From: Anaerolineaceae bacterium
Lineage (GTDB): Bacteria; Chloroflexota; Anaerolineae; Anaerolineales; Anaerolineaceae
Direction: 5' to 3'
Length of the DNA stretch: 42,964 nucleotides
NCBI GenBank assembly: GCA_002702705.1
Contig: PABH01000048.1
Location: 1-42,964, forward strand
Shown here: positions 8,242-16,658 of the stretch, piece by piece
Numbering within the stretch: position 1 is the first letter of the stretch
Layout of the letters: every line of letters begins with the position of its first letter
Notes under the pieces: model-generated
The model's input: the letters and a program-made list of their open reading frames with translations, nothing else
Databases searched by the model: none
What the model was told of the DNA's origin: nothing
Made by a program: the position numbers and the translations under genes

Positions 8242-8296
8242 TGACAAATTGATATAAACCCTTTTATTCGATTGGTTTGTTGTGTACACTCATCCT

Positions 8297-9154
8297 ATGA
8301 ACGCACCATATAAAGAACGCTTCATCTCTACCAACGGGATCAAATTACACACCATTGTAACCGGACCGGAAGATGGACCGGTGGTAATTCTGTTACACGG
8401 TTTTCCATCCTTTTGGTTATCGTGGCGGTATCAGATTCCGGTCTTGGCTGAGGCCGGATACCGGGTGATTGTACCGGATCAGCGCGGGTACAACCTGAGT
8501 GATAAGGATGGCCCGTATGATATCGATACACTGGTGGATGATGTATTTGGTTTGATCCAGTGGAGCGGGCAGGAGCCAGTTTATTTAGTGGGGCATGATT
8601 GGGGTGCCGCTGTGGCCTGGATGGTGGCTGCCAAACACCCTGAATTGATTCAAAAGCTGGTAATCTTAAACGTACCGCATCCGGTGGTGATGACACGGGC
8701 ATTAAAAGGGAAAAACTTCAGCCAGATTTTAAAATCGTGGTATATCCTCTTTTTCCAAATCCCCAAACTGCCGGAATGGTTATTAAGTATGGGAAATTAC
8801 CAAAACTTAAAACGGATGATGCGCAGCAGTGCCAATGAGGGTACTTTTTCTGATGAGGATTTGCAGCAGCTGGTACAGGCCTGGTCGCAGCCGGGTGCAC
8901 TTTCTGCCATGATCGGCTGGTATCGAGCCTTGATGCGACGGGTGCGGTCCGGCGCTGATTTTGATATCCGTATCGAACCGCCGACCTTGATCTTGTGGGG
9001 GGAGTTGGACATCGCTCTGGATTTTGCCGGTGCGAAGGAAAGCTTAAATTGGACAGACGACGGGCGCCTGGTTTCTTATCCTCAGGCCAGCCATTGGGTG
9101 CAGGAAGATTTGCCGGATGAAGTGAATCAGGAGCTGCTGGGGTTTTTAGCCTGA
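8297..9154 (+). CDS. Alpha/beta hydrolase, soluble epoxide hydrolase-like
   Basis: A 285-residue hydrolase of the epoxide hydrolase/haloalkane dehalogenase branch. The oxyanion motif is H34-G-F-P. The nucleophile is D101 in VGHDWGAA; an aspartate rather than a serine excludes ordinary esterases. The acid is probably D238 in LWGELD, and the base is H266 in ASHWVQED. Cap tyrosines Y149 and Y209 sit where epoxide hydrolases place their ring-opening pair, favouring epoxide over halide substrates. The ATG at 8297 is used; an in-frame GTG at 8282 would add five residues, and neither has a clear ribosome binding site. It follows the TetR gene by 55 bases and may be co-transcribed, suggesting a regulated detoxification unit. 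Confidence 0.88.
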   Translation: MNAPYKERFISTNGIKLHTIVTGPEDGPVVILLHGFPSFWLSWRYQIPVLAEAGYRVIVPDQRGYNLSDKDGPYDIDTLVDDVFGLIQWSGQEPVYLVGHDWGAAVAWMVAAKHPELIQKLVILNVPHPVVMTRALKGKNFSQILKSWYILFFQIPKLPEWLLSMGNYQNLKRMMRSSANEGTFSDEDLQQLVQAWSQPGALSAMIGWYRALMRRVRSGADFDIRIEPPTLILWGELDIALDFAGAKESLNWTDDGRLVSYPQASHWVQEDLPDEVNQELLGFLA

Positions 9155-9180
9155 AATTTTTATAACCCGTTCAGGTTTTT
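9150..9180 (+). terminator. Possible intrinsic terminator after the hydrolase gene
   Basis: CCTGAA (9150-9155) pairs with TTCAGG (9170-9175), with a T5 run directly after. The stem is only six base pairs and overlaps the stop codon, so it is a weak terminator. The remaining 9181-9288 shows no other feature. Confidence 0.45.
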
Positions 9181-9288
9181 CATAATAAAAAGTTGGCAAC
9201 GTTCCCTGCTCAAATGTAGTGGGGATTTTTTTAATAAAGATATTAAACCTCAGTTTTAATGGTGGGGGAGAAAGTAAAAAATTGGGTC

Positions 9289-9317
9289 TTGCAATTAAAA
9301 TAAATTCACTGTAAAAT
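9289..9317 (+). promoter_or_regulatory. Promoter of the lacI-malEFG-amylase operon
   Basis: TTGCAA (9289-9294) and TAAAAT (9312-9317) are separated by exactly 17 bases. Transcription should begin near 9324, within the palindrome. It is the only good promoter seen upstream of the sugar-uptake genes; the 51-base gap between lacI and malE carries none. Confidence 0.7.
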
Positions 9318-9334
9318 ACTAAAAGCTTTTAGTA
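9317..9334. promoter_or_regulatory. Operator of the LacI-family regulator (18 bp perfect palindrome)
   Basis: TACTAAAAGCTTTTAGTA is a perfect palindrome with a central AGCT-type dyad. It overlaps the last base of the -10 and covers the predicted transcription start. It sits 17 bases upstream of the lacI ATG. LacI-family proteins bind such even-spaced palindromes, so autorepression relieved by a malto-oligosaccharide is the likely logic. A partial half-site (AAAAGGTTTTAG) follows at about 9335-9346. Confidence 0.7.
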
Positions 9335-9350
9335 AAAGGTTTTAGAAAAA

Positions 9351-10373
9351 ATGACAAAACAAAGAATTACCATCAGTGATGTTGCGAAAAAAGCCGGCGT
9401 ATCCCCTACGGCAGTTTCATTTGCCTTTAATAAACCGGAGCAGCTGGGAAAAGAAACCTTAGAACGGATTTTTGAAGCTGCCCGTGAACTGGGGTATGCA
9501 GCCAATCCGTATGCCAGAGCTTTACATTCCGGATCCATTGGTTCTTTAGGTGTTTTGGTTCCACAGTCGATTTCTTCAATTTTCAGCAACCCATTTTTTG
9601 CAGCTTTTTTGCAAGGGATGGGTGTCATGTGTGATGAAAAAGGAATCGGTTTATTAACCCTGGCTGTACAGGATAATAATTTAGAAGCCGCCATTGCAAA
9701 AGCACCGGTGGATGGGTTTGTATTGGTTGGCTTAAATGAAGACCATGAAGAAGTGGCACCTCTGATAAAAAGAAATATCCCCACTGTGATTGTGGATGGA
9801 GACGGCAGCCAATTTTCTACGGTGAATGTGGATGATGAAGGTGGTGCTTACCAGGCTGCCAAATATTTATTAGATCAGGGGCATCGTGATATCCGTATTC
9901 TGACTTTTGAAACTCCCTATAATCACCTGGAATATGTTTATTTTGGTGTTGGCGGCCGTCGTTTACGCGGTTATCAGCGTGCCTTCCAAGAGGCCGGATT
10001 GGATTGGAATGATGAATATCTGGTGCCAACCATTGCTTCTATTGAGGGTGGGCAGGATAGTTTTATGCAGCTGATGGCGCAAAAACGACAGCCCAGTGCT
10101 GTTCTTGCTGTGAGTGATGCCATGGCGATTGGGGTAGTATTGGCTGCAAAACAAGCCAATCTGCGCATTCCACAAGATTTAGCAGTCATTGGTTTTGATG
10201 ATATTCCTTTGGCTGAATTGATGTCACCTGCTTTAAGCACGGTGAACCAGCCGGTAACGGAAAAAGGTCGTTTGGCAGCGGATTTGTTAATATCCGCATT
10301 AGAAGAAGGGCAGCATAAGGCGCAGCATTTTATGCTGCCAACCACATTGATTTTGCGAGATACTACCCGATAA
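9351..10373 (+). CDS. LacI/GalR family regulator of the maltose-type operon
   Basis: A 340-residue protein of normal LacI length. The N-terminal DNA-binding unit reads ITISDVAKKAGVSPTAVSFA, then FNKPEQLGKETLERIFEAA with the hinge ELGYAANPYARAL. The rest is the periplasmic-binding-protein-like effector domain, including SDAMAIGVVLAAKQ, then IPQDLAVIGFDDIP near the C-terminus. It is first in the operon, behind a promoter overlapped by an 18 bp palindrome, so it probably represses itself and the downstream malEFG and GH13 genes. The inducer is inferred from the neighbours to be a maltose-like sugar. Confidence 0.92.
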   Translation: MTKQRITISDVAKKAGVSPTAVSFAFNKPEQLGKETLERIFEAARELGYAANPYARALHSGSIGSLGVLVPQSISSIFSNPFFAAFLQGMGVMCDEKGIGLLTLAVQDNNLEAAIAKAPVDGFVLVGLNEDHEEVAPLIKRNIPTVIVDGDGSQFSTVNVDDEGGAYQAAKYLLDQGHRDIRILTFETPYNHLEYVYFGVGGRRLRGYQRAFQEAGLDWNDEYLVPTIASIEGGQDSFMQLMAQKRQPSAVLAVSDAMAIGVVLAAKQANLRIPQDLAVIGFDDIPLAELMSPALSTVNQPVTEKGRLAADLLISALEEGQHKAQHFMLPTTLILRDTTR

Positions 10374-10424
10374 CCAGAGCAATTGGGTAGTTTTTCAGCA
10401 ACGAAAGAAGAAGGAGTTAAACTG

Positions 10425-11735
10425 ATGTCGAAGAAATTTTCTGTATTGTTAGGAGTGGTGTTAATCCTCTCATTTGTGTTGGCGGCTTGCCAGCCGGCAC
10501 CGGCTGCAGAACCTGTTTCTGTAGAGGAACCTGTGGCTGAATCACCAACCGAAGTTGTTGTTGAAGAACCAACTACAGAACCGACAACTGTTCCCGCAGA
10601 GGAAACAGTGGAAGAAGAACTGCCGGTATTGGTGATTTGGTCAGACGAAGCCCGTGCCCCAGTGTTAGAAAAATTGGGTGCAGCCTTTGCCGAAGAGTAT
10701 GGTGTTACCATACAAGTTCAGCAGATGGGTTTTGGCGATGTGCGTGATCAATTAAAAGTAGCTGGCCCTGCCGGTGAAGGCCCTGATATTTTGGTGGGTG
10801 CACATGATTGGTTGGGTGAGTTGACAATTAATGGTCTGCTTTCTCCAGTGGATTTAGAAGATAAAGCCGACCTGTTTTTACCCGCGGCTGTAGATGCTTT
10901 TATGTACGATGGCGTATTGTACGGTTTACCGTACGTAACCGAAAATGTGGCCTTTCTTCGTAATCCGGAATTGGTGCCCGATGCTCCACAAACGTGGTCG
11001 GAAGTAGCTCAAATTGCTGCTGATCTGGAAGCCAGCGGTGTTGTAAAACAAGGTTATATCCGTCAGGATGGGGACCCGTATCATTTCTACCCGATATTGA
11101 CCGCTTTTGATGGTTATATCTTTAATGTAAATGAAAACGGTTACGATCCGACGGATGTGGGCATAGACAGCGAAGGTGGTTTGGCAGCTGGTAAGTGGTT
11201 AGAAGACATGGTCACAAATGGCCACGTGGTCGCTGCTGTGGATTATGAAATTATGCACACCATGTTTGAGCAGGGTGAAGCAGCTATGATGATCACCGGG
11301 CCTTGGGCTTTGGATCGTATTCGCCAATCCGGAATTCCTTATGCAATTAGTGAAATTCCTTCCGAAACAGGTGTTGGGCGTCCATTCTTAGGCGTGCAAG
11401 GATTTATGATCTCTGCTTTTAGTGAGAATAAACTGTTAGCGCAAACCTTCTTAAATGAATATGTTGCTACCGAAGAAACAATGCTTGAGATATTTGCGGC
11501 CGATCCCCGTGCCTCTGCATTTATTCCGGTACGTGATGCCATTGAAGATGAAGATATTGCCGCCTTTGGCAAAGCTGGTGAAGTTGGCATGGCCATGCCA
11601 GCCATCCCGGAAATGTCCGCAGTTTGGACAGCCTTTGGAGATGCAATTAATATCGTCATGCAAGGCCAACAACCCGGCCAAGAAGCATTTGAAAATGCTG
11701 CCGCCCAAATTCGTTCCGCTATTGAAGGAAATTAG
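10425..11735 (+). CDS. malE: Maltose/malto-oligosaccharide-type ABC transporter substrate-binding lipoprotein
   Basis: A 436-residue extracytoplasmic binding protein of family 1. It starts at the ATG 10425, behind AAGGAG. The signal peptide ends in a lipobox, FVLAAC, so the mature protein is lipid-anchored at the cysteine near residue 21. A 40-50-residue Pro/Glu/Thr linker follows before the folded domain, which opens with [31 protein letters not shown] and the tail segment [15 protein letters not shown] are typical of MalE-like proteins. It delivers alpha-glucan oligosaccharides to MalFG. Sugar specificity is inferred from the GH13 enzyme in the operon rather than from contact residues. Confidence 0.93.
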   Translation: MSKKFSVLLGVVLILSFVLAACQPAPAAEPVSVEEPVAESPTEVVVEEPTTEPTTVPAEETVEEELPVLVIWSDEARAPVLEKLGAAFAEEYGVTIQVQQMGFGDVRDQLKVAGPAGEGPDILVGAHDWLGELTINGLLSPVDLEDKADLFLPAAVDAFMYDGVLYGLPYVTENVAFLRNPELVPDAPQTWSEVAQIAADLEASGVVKQGYIRQDGDPYHFYPILTAFDGYIFNVNENGYDPTDVGIDSEGGLAAGKWLEDMVTNGHVVAAVDYEIMHTMFEQGEAAMMITGPWALDRIRQSGIPYAISEIPSETGVGRPFLGVQGFMISAFSENKLLAQTFLNEYVATEETMLEIFAADPRASAFIPVRDAIEDEDIAAFGKAGEVGMAMPAIPEMSAVWTAFGDAINIVMQGQQPGQEAFENAAAQIRSAIEGN

Positions 11736-11736
11736 G

Positions 11737-13305
11737 GTGAAATACCAACAATCTACCGGGGAGCTTGTCTCCCCGGTATTTCGAAATTTACGATCCTACC
11801 TGGGAACATTGGTTGGATTAAGTCTGTTAGATGGGTTCGCGTTATGGTTTATTTACAACCTGCTGGCAGATGGGGTTTGGTTTTTAGGTATCGCGGTATT
11901 TCTGGTCACACTGGGGATTAATATCATCTTCTTAAGAAAAGACCTGTATCCCTTACGCTGGATTTCTCCCGGTTTGGCATTAATTTTATTATTGGCATTT
12001 TATCCGATTTTATTTTCTGTTTACAGTGCATTTACGAATTATAGTGATGGCCATCTGCTGACCAAAGAGCAAAGTATCAACCGCATCACGCAAGACTATT
12101 ATCTGCCTGAAGATACGGAAACTTTTTCATGGGAATTGTATCGTTCAGAAAATGGAAATTTTGCTTTGTTATTGACGGGTGAAAATGGAGATCGTTACTG
12201 GGCAAAACCGGATCAACCGTTAGAAGCACTGCCTGGTCAGGAATCTCCTGAAACCTATGATGGTTTTGTTCGTGTTTCCAGGGCAGAATCGATAAAATAC
12301 CTGACCGAGATTGAATCGATCGCTTTTGGTGTTGGTGAGGAGGGCGTGCGCGTAAAGAGTTTAAGCAGCGCGGCGCAGTTACAAAAACGATTTGTTTATA
12401 ACGCGGATATTGATGCCATCATAGATCAAAAACAAGAAATCGTTTATTACGCGGATGGGGATCTGGGAAGTTTTCTGAGTGTTACCGGAACAGAATTATT
12501 TCCCGGTTATCAGGTTGCGGTGGGATTGGATAATTTCACTCGGTTAATCAAAAGTCCCGCCTTAAGCGGCCCCTTTTTACAAGTATTTTTGTGGACAATA
12601 GTTTTTGCGTTTATTTCGGTGGTATCTACCTTTATGTTAGGGTTGTTTCTGGCATTGGTTTTAGATAGTCCGGGTATTCCTCTGCCGAAAGTGATCCGTT
12701 CACTTCTGATTTTACCTTATGCCGTGCCCGGTGTGATCTTGATATTAATTTGGCGTGGTTTATTAAACCCGCATTTGGGTGTGGTAAACCTGACCTTAAT
12801 GCAGTGGTTTGGATGGGCACCAGCCTGGTTTTCAGATCCTTTTTGGACCAAAATGGGCATCCTCCTGGTGAATTTATATCTGGGTTACCCGTATATGATG
12901 CTAATTTGCAGTGGCGCCTTAAAAGCCATCCCGCAGGATGTTTACGAGGCAGCTGAAGTGGATGGGGCCAATATTTTCCAAAAGTTCTTTAATATCACCC
13001 TGCCCTATTTATTAATTTCTGTGGGGCCGTTGTTGGTATCTTCGTTTTCCTTTAATTTTAATAATTTTAATGTTATCTACCTGTTTAATGAGGGTGGCCC
13101 CCCCATTCCAAATACACCTACCCCGGCCGGGCATTCCGACATTTTAATCAGCTATACCTATCGTCTGGCCTTTGCTGGAGAACGCGGGGCGGATTATGGA
13201 TATGCTGCGGCGATCGCCTTTGTAATCTTTATCATCCTTTCATTGATTACCCTCTTTAATTTCCGGTTCACCCGCATGTGGGAGGAGGTTTCCGAAAATG
13301 TTTAA
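11737..13305 (+). CDS. malF: Maltose-type ABC transporter permease MalF
   Basis: A 522-residue inner-membrane permease. Translation starts at GTG 11737, one base after the malE stop, with GAAGGA about eight bases upstream. Three membrane segments lie at about 26-44, 47-66 and 76-98. A large non-membrane loop of roughly 185 residues follows (to about 285), equivalent to the MalF P2 loop that contacts the binding protein. The C-terminal permease core has the EAA loop VYEAAEVDGANIFQKFFNI near residue 400, which docks the ATPase. The 3' end overlaps the malG start by eight bases. No MalK-type ATPase is encoded nearby, so a shared ATPase elsewhere is likely. Confidence 0.94.
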   Translation: MKYQQSTGELVSPVFRNLRSYLGTLVGLSLLDGFALWFIYNLLADGVWFLGIAVFLVTLGINIIFLRKDLYPLRWISPGLALILLLAFYPILFSVYSAFTNYSDGHLLTKEQSINRITQDYYLPEDTETFSWELYRSENGNFALLLTGENGDRYWAKPDQPLEALPGQESPETYDGFVRVSRAESIKYLTEIESIAFGVGEEGVRVKSLSSAAQLQKRFVYNADIDAIIDQKQEIVYYADGDLGSFLSVTGTELFPGYQVAVGLDNFTRLIKSPALSGPFLQVFLWTIVFAFISVVSTFMLGLFLALVLDSPGIPLPKVIRSLLILPYAVPGVILILIWRGLLNPHLGVVNLTLMQWFGWAPAWFSDPFWTKMGILLVNLYLGYPYMMLICSGALKAIPQDVYEAAEVDGANIFQKFFNITLPYLLISVGPLLVSSFSFNFNNFNVIYLFNEGGPPIPNTPTPAGHSDILISYTYRLAFAGERGADYGYAAAIAFVIFIILSLITLFNFRFTRMWEEVSENV

Positions 13306-14182
13306 ACAAAATGCTTTTTCAAATTCTCCTCTGTTAAAAAAACGGCTTTTGTTGTGGTTACGATTTGTTATTATTTTGATTGCTGTTCTTTTTGCATTAT
13401 TCCCGGTCATTTGGATCATTTCGGCAGCATTTAATGCTAGCGGAACGTTGGCGACCCAAAAATTAATTCCGAATCAGATTTCTTTAGCCAATTTTCAAAA
13501 AATGGTCAATGATCCTCTGCACCCGTTTATCAGGTGGACCTGGAATTCAATCAAGGTTTCCATCATTACCTCCGTGTTATCAGTAGCCATAACGACCTTC
13601 AGTGCGTATGCCTTTTCCCGTTTTCGTTTTCGATTACGCAGAAGTTTGTTGATGTCAATTTTGCTGGTGCAGGTCTTTCCCCCGGTGTTAGCGATGATTG
13701 CCGTCTTTTTACTGGTTCAACAGATTGGTATGTATTTGCCCGGATTTGGTTTAAATACCCACGGCGGATTAATTTTAATTTACCTGGGCGGCCAAATGGG
13801 CATCAATGTATGGTTAATGAAAGGCTTTTTTGATTCCATTCCCAGAGATATTGATGAATCGGCGATGGTTGACGGTGCTACCTATTGGGAGTCGTTTTGG
13901 TATTTGATCTTTCCCTTAGTGCGTCCCATGCTGGTCGTGGTTGGTATTTTGGTTTTTGTAGGCACATTTGGTGATTTTGTTCTGGCACGGGTGATTTTAC
14001 AAGATACCCAAAAATTCACTTTAATGGTTGGTTTATACATGTTTATTTCAGACCGCTTTTCGCAAAATTGGGGTGTATTTGCTGCGGGTTCCTTGTTAGG
14101 ATCACTGCCGATCGTTGTTTTATACCTTTCATTACAAGATCAGATTGTGAGCGGCCTGACAAAAGGGGCAGTAAAAGGATAA
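13298..14182 (+). CDS. malG: Maltose-type ABC transporter permease MalG
   Basis: A 294-residue permease partner of MalF. The N-terminal membrane anchor LWLRFVIILIAVLFALFPVI is followed by NSIKVSIITSVLSVAITTFS and about six membrane segments in total. The EAA loop reads DIDESAMVDGATYWESFWYL. The C-terminal FAAGSLLGSLPIVVLYLSLQ is conserved in MalG. The ATG at 13298 lies within the last codons of malF (ATGTTTAA), indicating translational coupling and a 1:1 ratio of the two permeases. It forms the translocation pore for oligosaccharides bound by the lipoprotein. Confidence 0.94.
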   Translation: MFKQNAFSNSPLLKKRLLLWLRFVIILIAVLFALFPVIWIISAAFNASGTLATQKLIPNQISLANFQKMVNDPLHPFIRWTWNSIKVSIITSVLSVAITTFSAYAFSRFRFRLRRSLLMSILLVQVFPPVLAMIAVFLLVQQIGMYLPGFGLNTHGGLILIYLGGQMGINVWLMKGFFDSIPRDIDESAMVDGATYWESFWYLIFPLVRPMLVVVGILVFVGTFGDFVLARVILQDTQKFTLMVGLYMFISDRFSQNWGVFAAGSLLGSLPIVVLYLSLQDQIVSGLTKGAVKG

Positions 14183-14191
14183 ATCGGTTTT

Positions 14192-15967
14192 ATGACAGAA
14201 AAAAAATATGCTGACCGGATTTTTGGTGTGCAGCATTTACCACAAGAACGACAAAAAAAAGCAGCCTGGGCAGCGCAGGGTATTAAACACCGTTCCATGC
14301 GGGAAATCAAATCGGATTTATCTGGGTACCAACTTCAGTTAAAGGTAACAACACAGTTTGATATTCCGGTAAATGAGGTTTGCTGTTGGGTTAAAACAGA
14401 AAATGATCTGTTTCCTGTTTGTGCCGATTTGATTAATGTGGAATGGTCGGAACTTAACTGGCAATATGTCCAGCATTGGACTGTTACGCTGTCAATCGCA
14501 GAAAATATTAAAACGGTTAACTACTGGTTGGCAGCGAAAGATCCGCAGCAAAAACAGTGGATTTTTGCGGATAATCAGGCTTCCAGCCGGATGGAGGCGA
14601 CTTGTTTTGCGTTGGTTTTACCCGAACCAGTTGTTCCGGATTGGGCTAAACAAGCAATAATTTATCAGGTATTTGTGGATCGTTTTTCCCCCGGAAAAAA
14701 TAAAGTCTGGAAACAAACCAGTGATGTGTTTGGTTTATGCGGTGGTACTCTAAACGGTGTGTTGGACCACCTGGATTATATTCAAGGGTTGGGTTGCAAC
14801 ACGATTTGGTTATCTCCGATTTTTGTCAGTGATTCCCACCACGGGTACAATGCCAAAGATTTATTTAAAATCGAGCCGCGGTTTGGAACATTGTCAGATT
14901 TTCAAAATTTGGTTAATTCCATGCATCAACGGGGTATGTATCTTTTGCTTGATTTTGTCGCAAACCATTGGTCAGATCAACACCCCAGTTTTTTGGAAGC
15001 GCAGTCTTGTAAAAAAAGTGAATTTTATGATTGGTACAAATGGAACTGTTGGCCGTCCGATTATGAGTGTTATTTTGGCGTGCCAGATTTACCGGAATTA
15101 AATTTACAGCACGGCCCGGCCCGACAGCACGTATTGCAGGCGGCTGCTTATTGGCTTCAACAAGGGGCCGATGGGTTTCGTTTGGATCATGCTGCCGGTC
15201 CTCCGTTGGACTTTTGGGCTGATTTTTATCAGGTTTGTTATGAAACCAAACCGGAATGTTGGTTGTTTGGGGAATATCCGGCGTCCGCTACAGATCAATT
15301 TGCTTTAACTCAGGTTTTACATCCCCCGTTGGATTTTTTGTTAAATCGAGCAATTCGTGAGACTTTTGGGTTAGAAACCTGGTCGATGGGGCAATTTGTT
15401 TCCTTTTTATCGGACCATTTGCACTATTTTTCCAATCATTACGGGCCTGTGTTTTTGGATAATCATGACATGAACCGCTTTTTATTCGTGTGTGGAAACC
15501 GGGTGGAACGCCTTAAGCAAGCGGCTTTTCTTTTGTTTACCCTGCCGCATCCTCCCATTTTATATTACGGTACAGAGATTGGAATGTCACAACCTGCTCC
15601 TGTGCATGCCAGGCCTCAGGATTTTGGTACATTTGAAATGGCACGGTTCCCCATGGTTTGGGATCAGACAACGCATGATTTACAGTTGTTTTTTAAACAG
15701 TTATTTTCATTAAGAGACCGTTGGAAAATGTTGTGGGGAGGAAACCGCCAGTTTGAGATTGTTGATTCCGAACACGGGTTTCTTTTACAAAAAATCTCCA
15801 AAGGTGCAGATACGGTTTGGTTGGCCGTAAATCGTGCTGACACCACACAAATTATAACTAACAAACAGTTCCCTAGTCACCATATACCAAATGAATATTG
15901 GGGCGATGCCGTTTTAACAGACGATGGGTGGCTTTTACACCCAGGCGGGATTGCTTTTTGGTTTTAG
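14192..15967 (+). CDS. Cytoplasmic GH13 alpha-glucanase (cyclomaltodextrinase/neopullulanase-like)
   Basis: A 591-residue glycoside hydrolase family 13 enzyme with all four signature regions: DFVANH (254-259), GFRLDHAAG with nucleophile D332, FGEYP with acid/base E361, and FLDNHDMNRF with D426 as transition-state stabiliser. An N-terminal domain of about 150 residues precedes the barrel (IIYQVFVDRFSPG near 160), as in cyclomaltodextrinases and neopullulanases. No signal peptide is present, so it acts on imported malto-oligosaccharides inside the cell. It starts 9 bases after malG and closes the operon; a strong hairpin lies just downstream. The exact specificity (maltogenic, cyclodextrin or pullulan) is not resolvable by eye. 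Confidence 0.92.
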   Translation: MTEKKYADRIFGVQHLPQERQKKAAWAAQGIKHRSMREIKSDLSGYQLQLKVTTQFDIPVNEVCCWVKTENDLFPVCADLINVEWSELNWQYVQHWTVTLSIAENIKTVNYWLAAKDPQQKQWIFADNQASSRMEATCFALVLPEPVVPDWAKQAIIYQVFVDRFSPGKNKVWKQTSDVFGLCGGTLNGVLDHLDYIQGLGCNTIWLSPIFVSDSHHGYNAKDLFKIEPRFGTLSDFQNLVNSMHQRGMYLLLDFVANHWSDQHPSFLEAQSCKKSEFYDWYKWNCWPSDYECYFGVPDLPELNLQHGPARQHVLQAAAYWLQQGADGFRLDHAAGPPLDFWADFYQVCYETKPECWLFGEYPASATDQFALTQVLHPPLDFLLNRAIRETFGLETWSMGQFVSFLSDHLHYFSNHYGPVFLDNHDMNRFLFVCGNRVERLKQAAFLLFTLPHPPILYYGTEIGMSQPAPVHARPQDFGTFEMARFPMVWDQTTHDLQLFFKQLFSLRDRWKMLWGGNRQFEIVDSEHGFLLQKISKGADTVWLAVNRADTTQIITNKQFPSHHIPNEYWGDAVLTDDGWLLHPGGIAFWF

Positions 15968-15994
15968 GTATACCCAGGTATACATCTGTTCCTC

Positions 15995-16027
15995 GGGCTG
16001 GTATAGACGGTAAAACTATACCAGCCC
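15995..16027. terminator. Strong hairpin ending the maltose operon
   Basis: GGGCTGGTATAG (15995-16006) and CTATACCAGCCC (16016-16027) form a perfect 12 bp stem with a 9-base loop. It starts 27 bases after the GH13 stop. The following bases are T-rich only after a short gap, so it may act as terminator, 3'-end stabiliser, or both. Two GGTATAC motifs sit between the stop codon and the hairpin. Confidence 0.7.
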
Positions 16028-16082
16028 TTAATGATTAAGATTTTATCGTGGTCCTTAATGGTTGGATTTTGATTGGTTTTTG

Positions 16083-16658
16083 TTGGGCACGTGGTTATCA
16101 AATCGCTGTGAGATTAAAGCTCATTTTGCAAAAAAACGATTTGGCCTACCAGACATGCCCAACCTACTGTGTTATATGTTGGGCACGTGGTTATCAAATC
16201 GCCGTGAAATTAAAGCTCATTTTGCAAGAAATCGATTTGGTCTACCAGACATGCCCAACCTACTGTGTTATATGTTGGGCACGTGGTTATCAAATCGCCG
16301 TGAAATTAAGCCTCATTTTGCAAGAAATCGATCTGGCATTCCGGACTTGCCCAACCTACTGTGATTTTTGTTGGGCACGTGGTTATCAAATCGCTGTGAG
16401 ATTAAAGCTCATTTTGCAAAAAAACGATTTGGCCTACCGGACATGCCCAACCTACTGTGATTTTTGTTGGGCACGTGATTATCAAATCGACGTGAAATTA
16501 AAGCTCATTTTGCAAAAAAACGATCTGGCATTCCGGACTTGCCCAACCTACTGTGTTATATGTTGGGCACGTGGTTATCAAATCGCCGTGAGATTAAGCC
16601 TCATATTGCAAGAAATCGATCTGGCCTACCGGACATACCCAACCGACCGATTATTCGC
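16083..16658. repeat. Six tandem 96 bp palindromic repeats between convergent genes
   Basis: Units begin at 16083, 16179, 16275, 16371, 16467 and 16563, always exactly 96 bases apart. Each unit opens with GTTGGGCACGTGGTTATCAA (one substitution in unit 5) and carries TGCCCAAC about 74 bases after its first base. Inner arms CAAATCG and CGATTTG also pair, so each unit can fold into a large imperfect stem-loop. Substitutions occur in mosaic combinations among units, suggesting recombination or gene conversion. Unit 6 decays at its right edge and runs into the gltB stop codon at 16651-16653. The whole array is therefore the shared 3' flank of the GH13 gene (+) and gltB (-). Because 96 is a multiple of three, a long frame stays open across it; I regard that as accidental. 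Confidence 0.93.

Noticed and set aside
9974-10711. A 245-codon frame (-) opposite lacI and malE
   Set aside because: Antisense shadow of two clearly coding genes with intact domain motifs; its composition mirrors the malE linker.
11455-11736. Upstream extension of MalF inside malE
   Set aside because: It overlaps malE out of frame. The GTG at 11737 with GAAGGA fits the family N-terminus.
16083-16658. CRISPR array
   Set aside because: Units are contiguous 96-base near-copies; there are no spacers.
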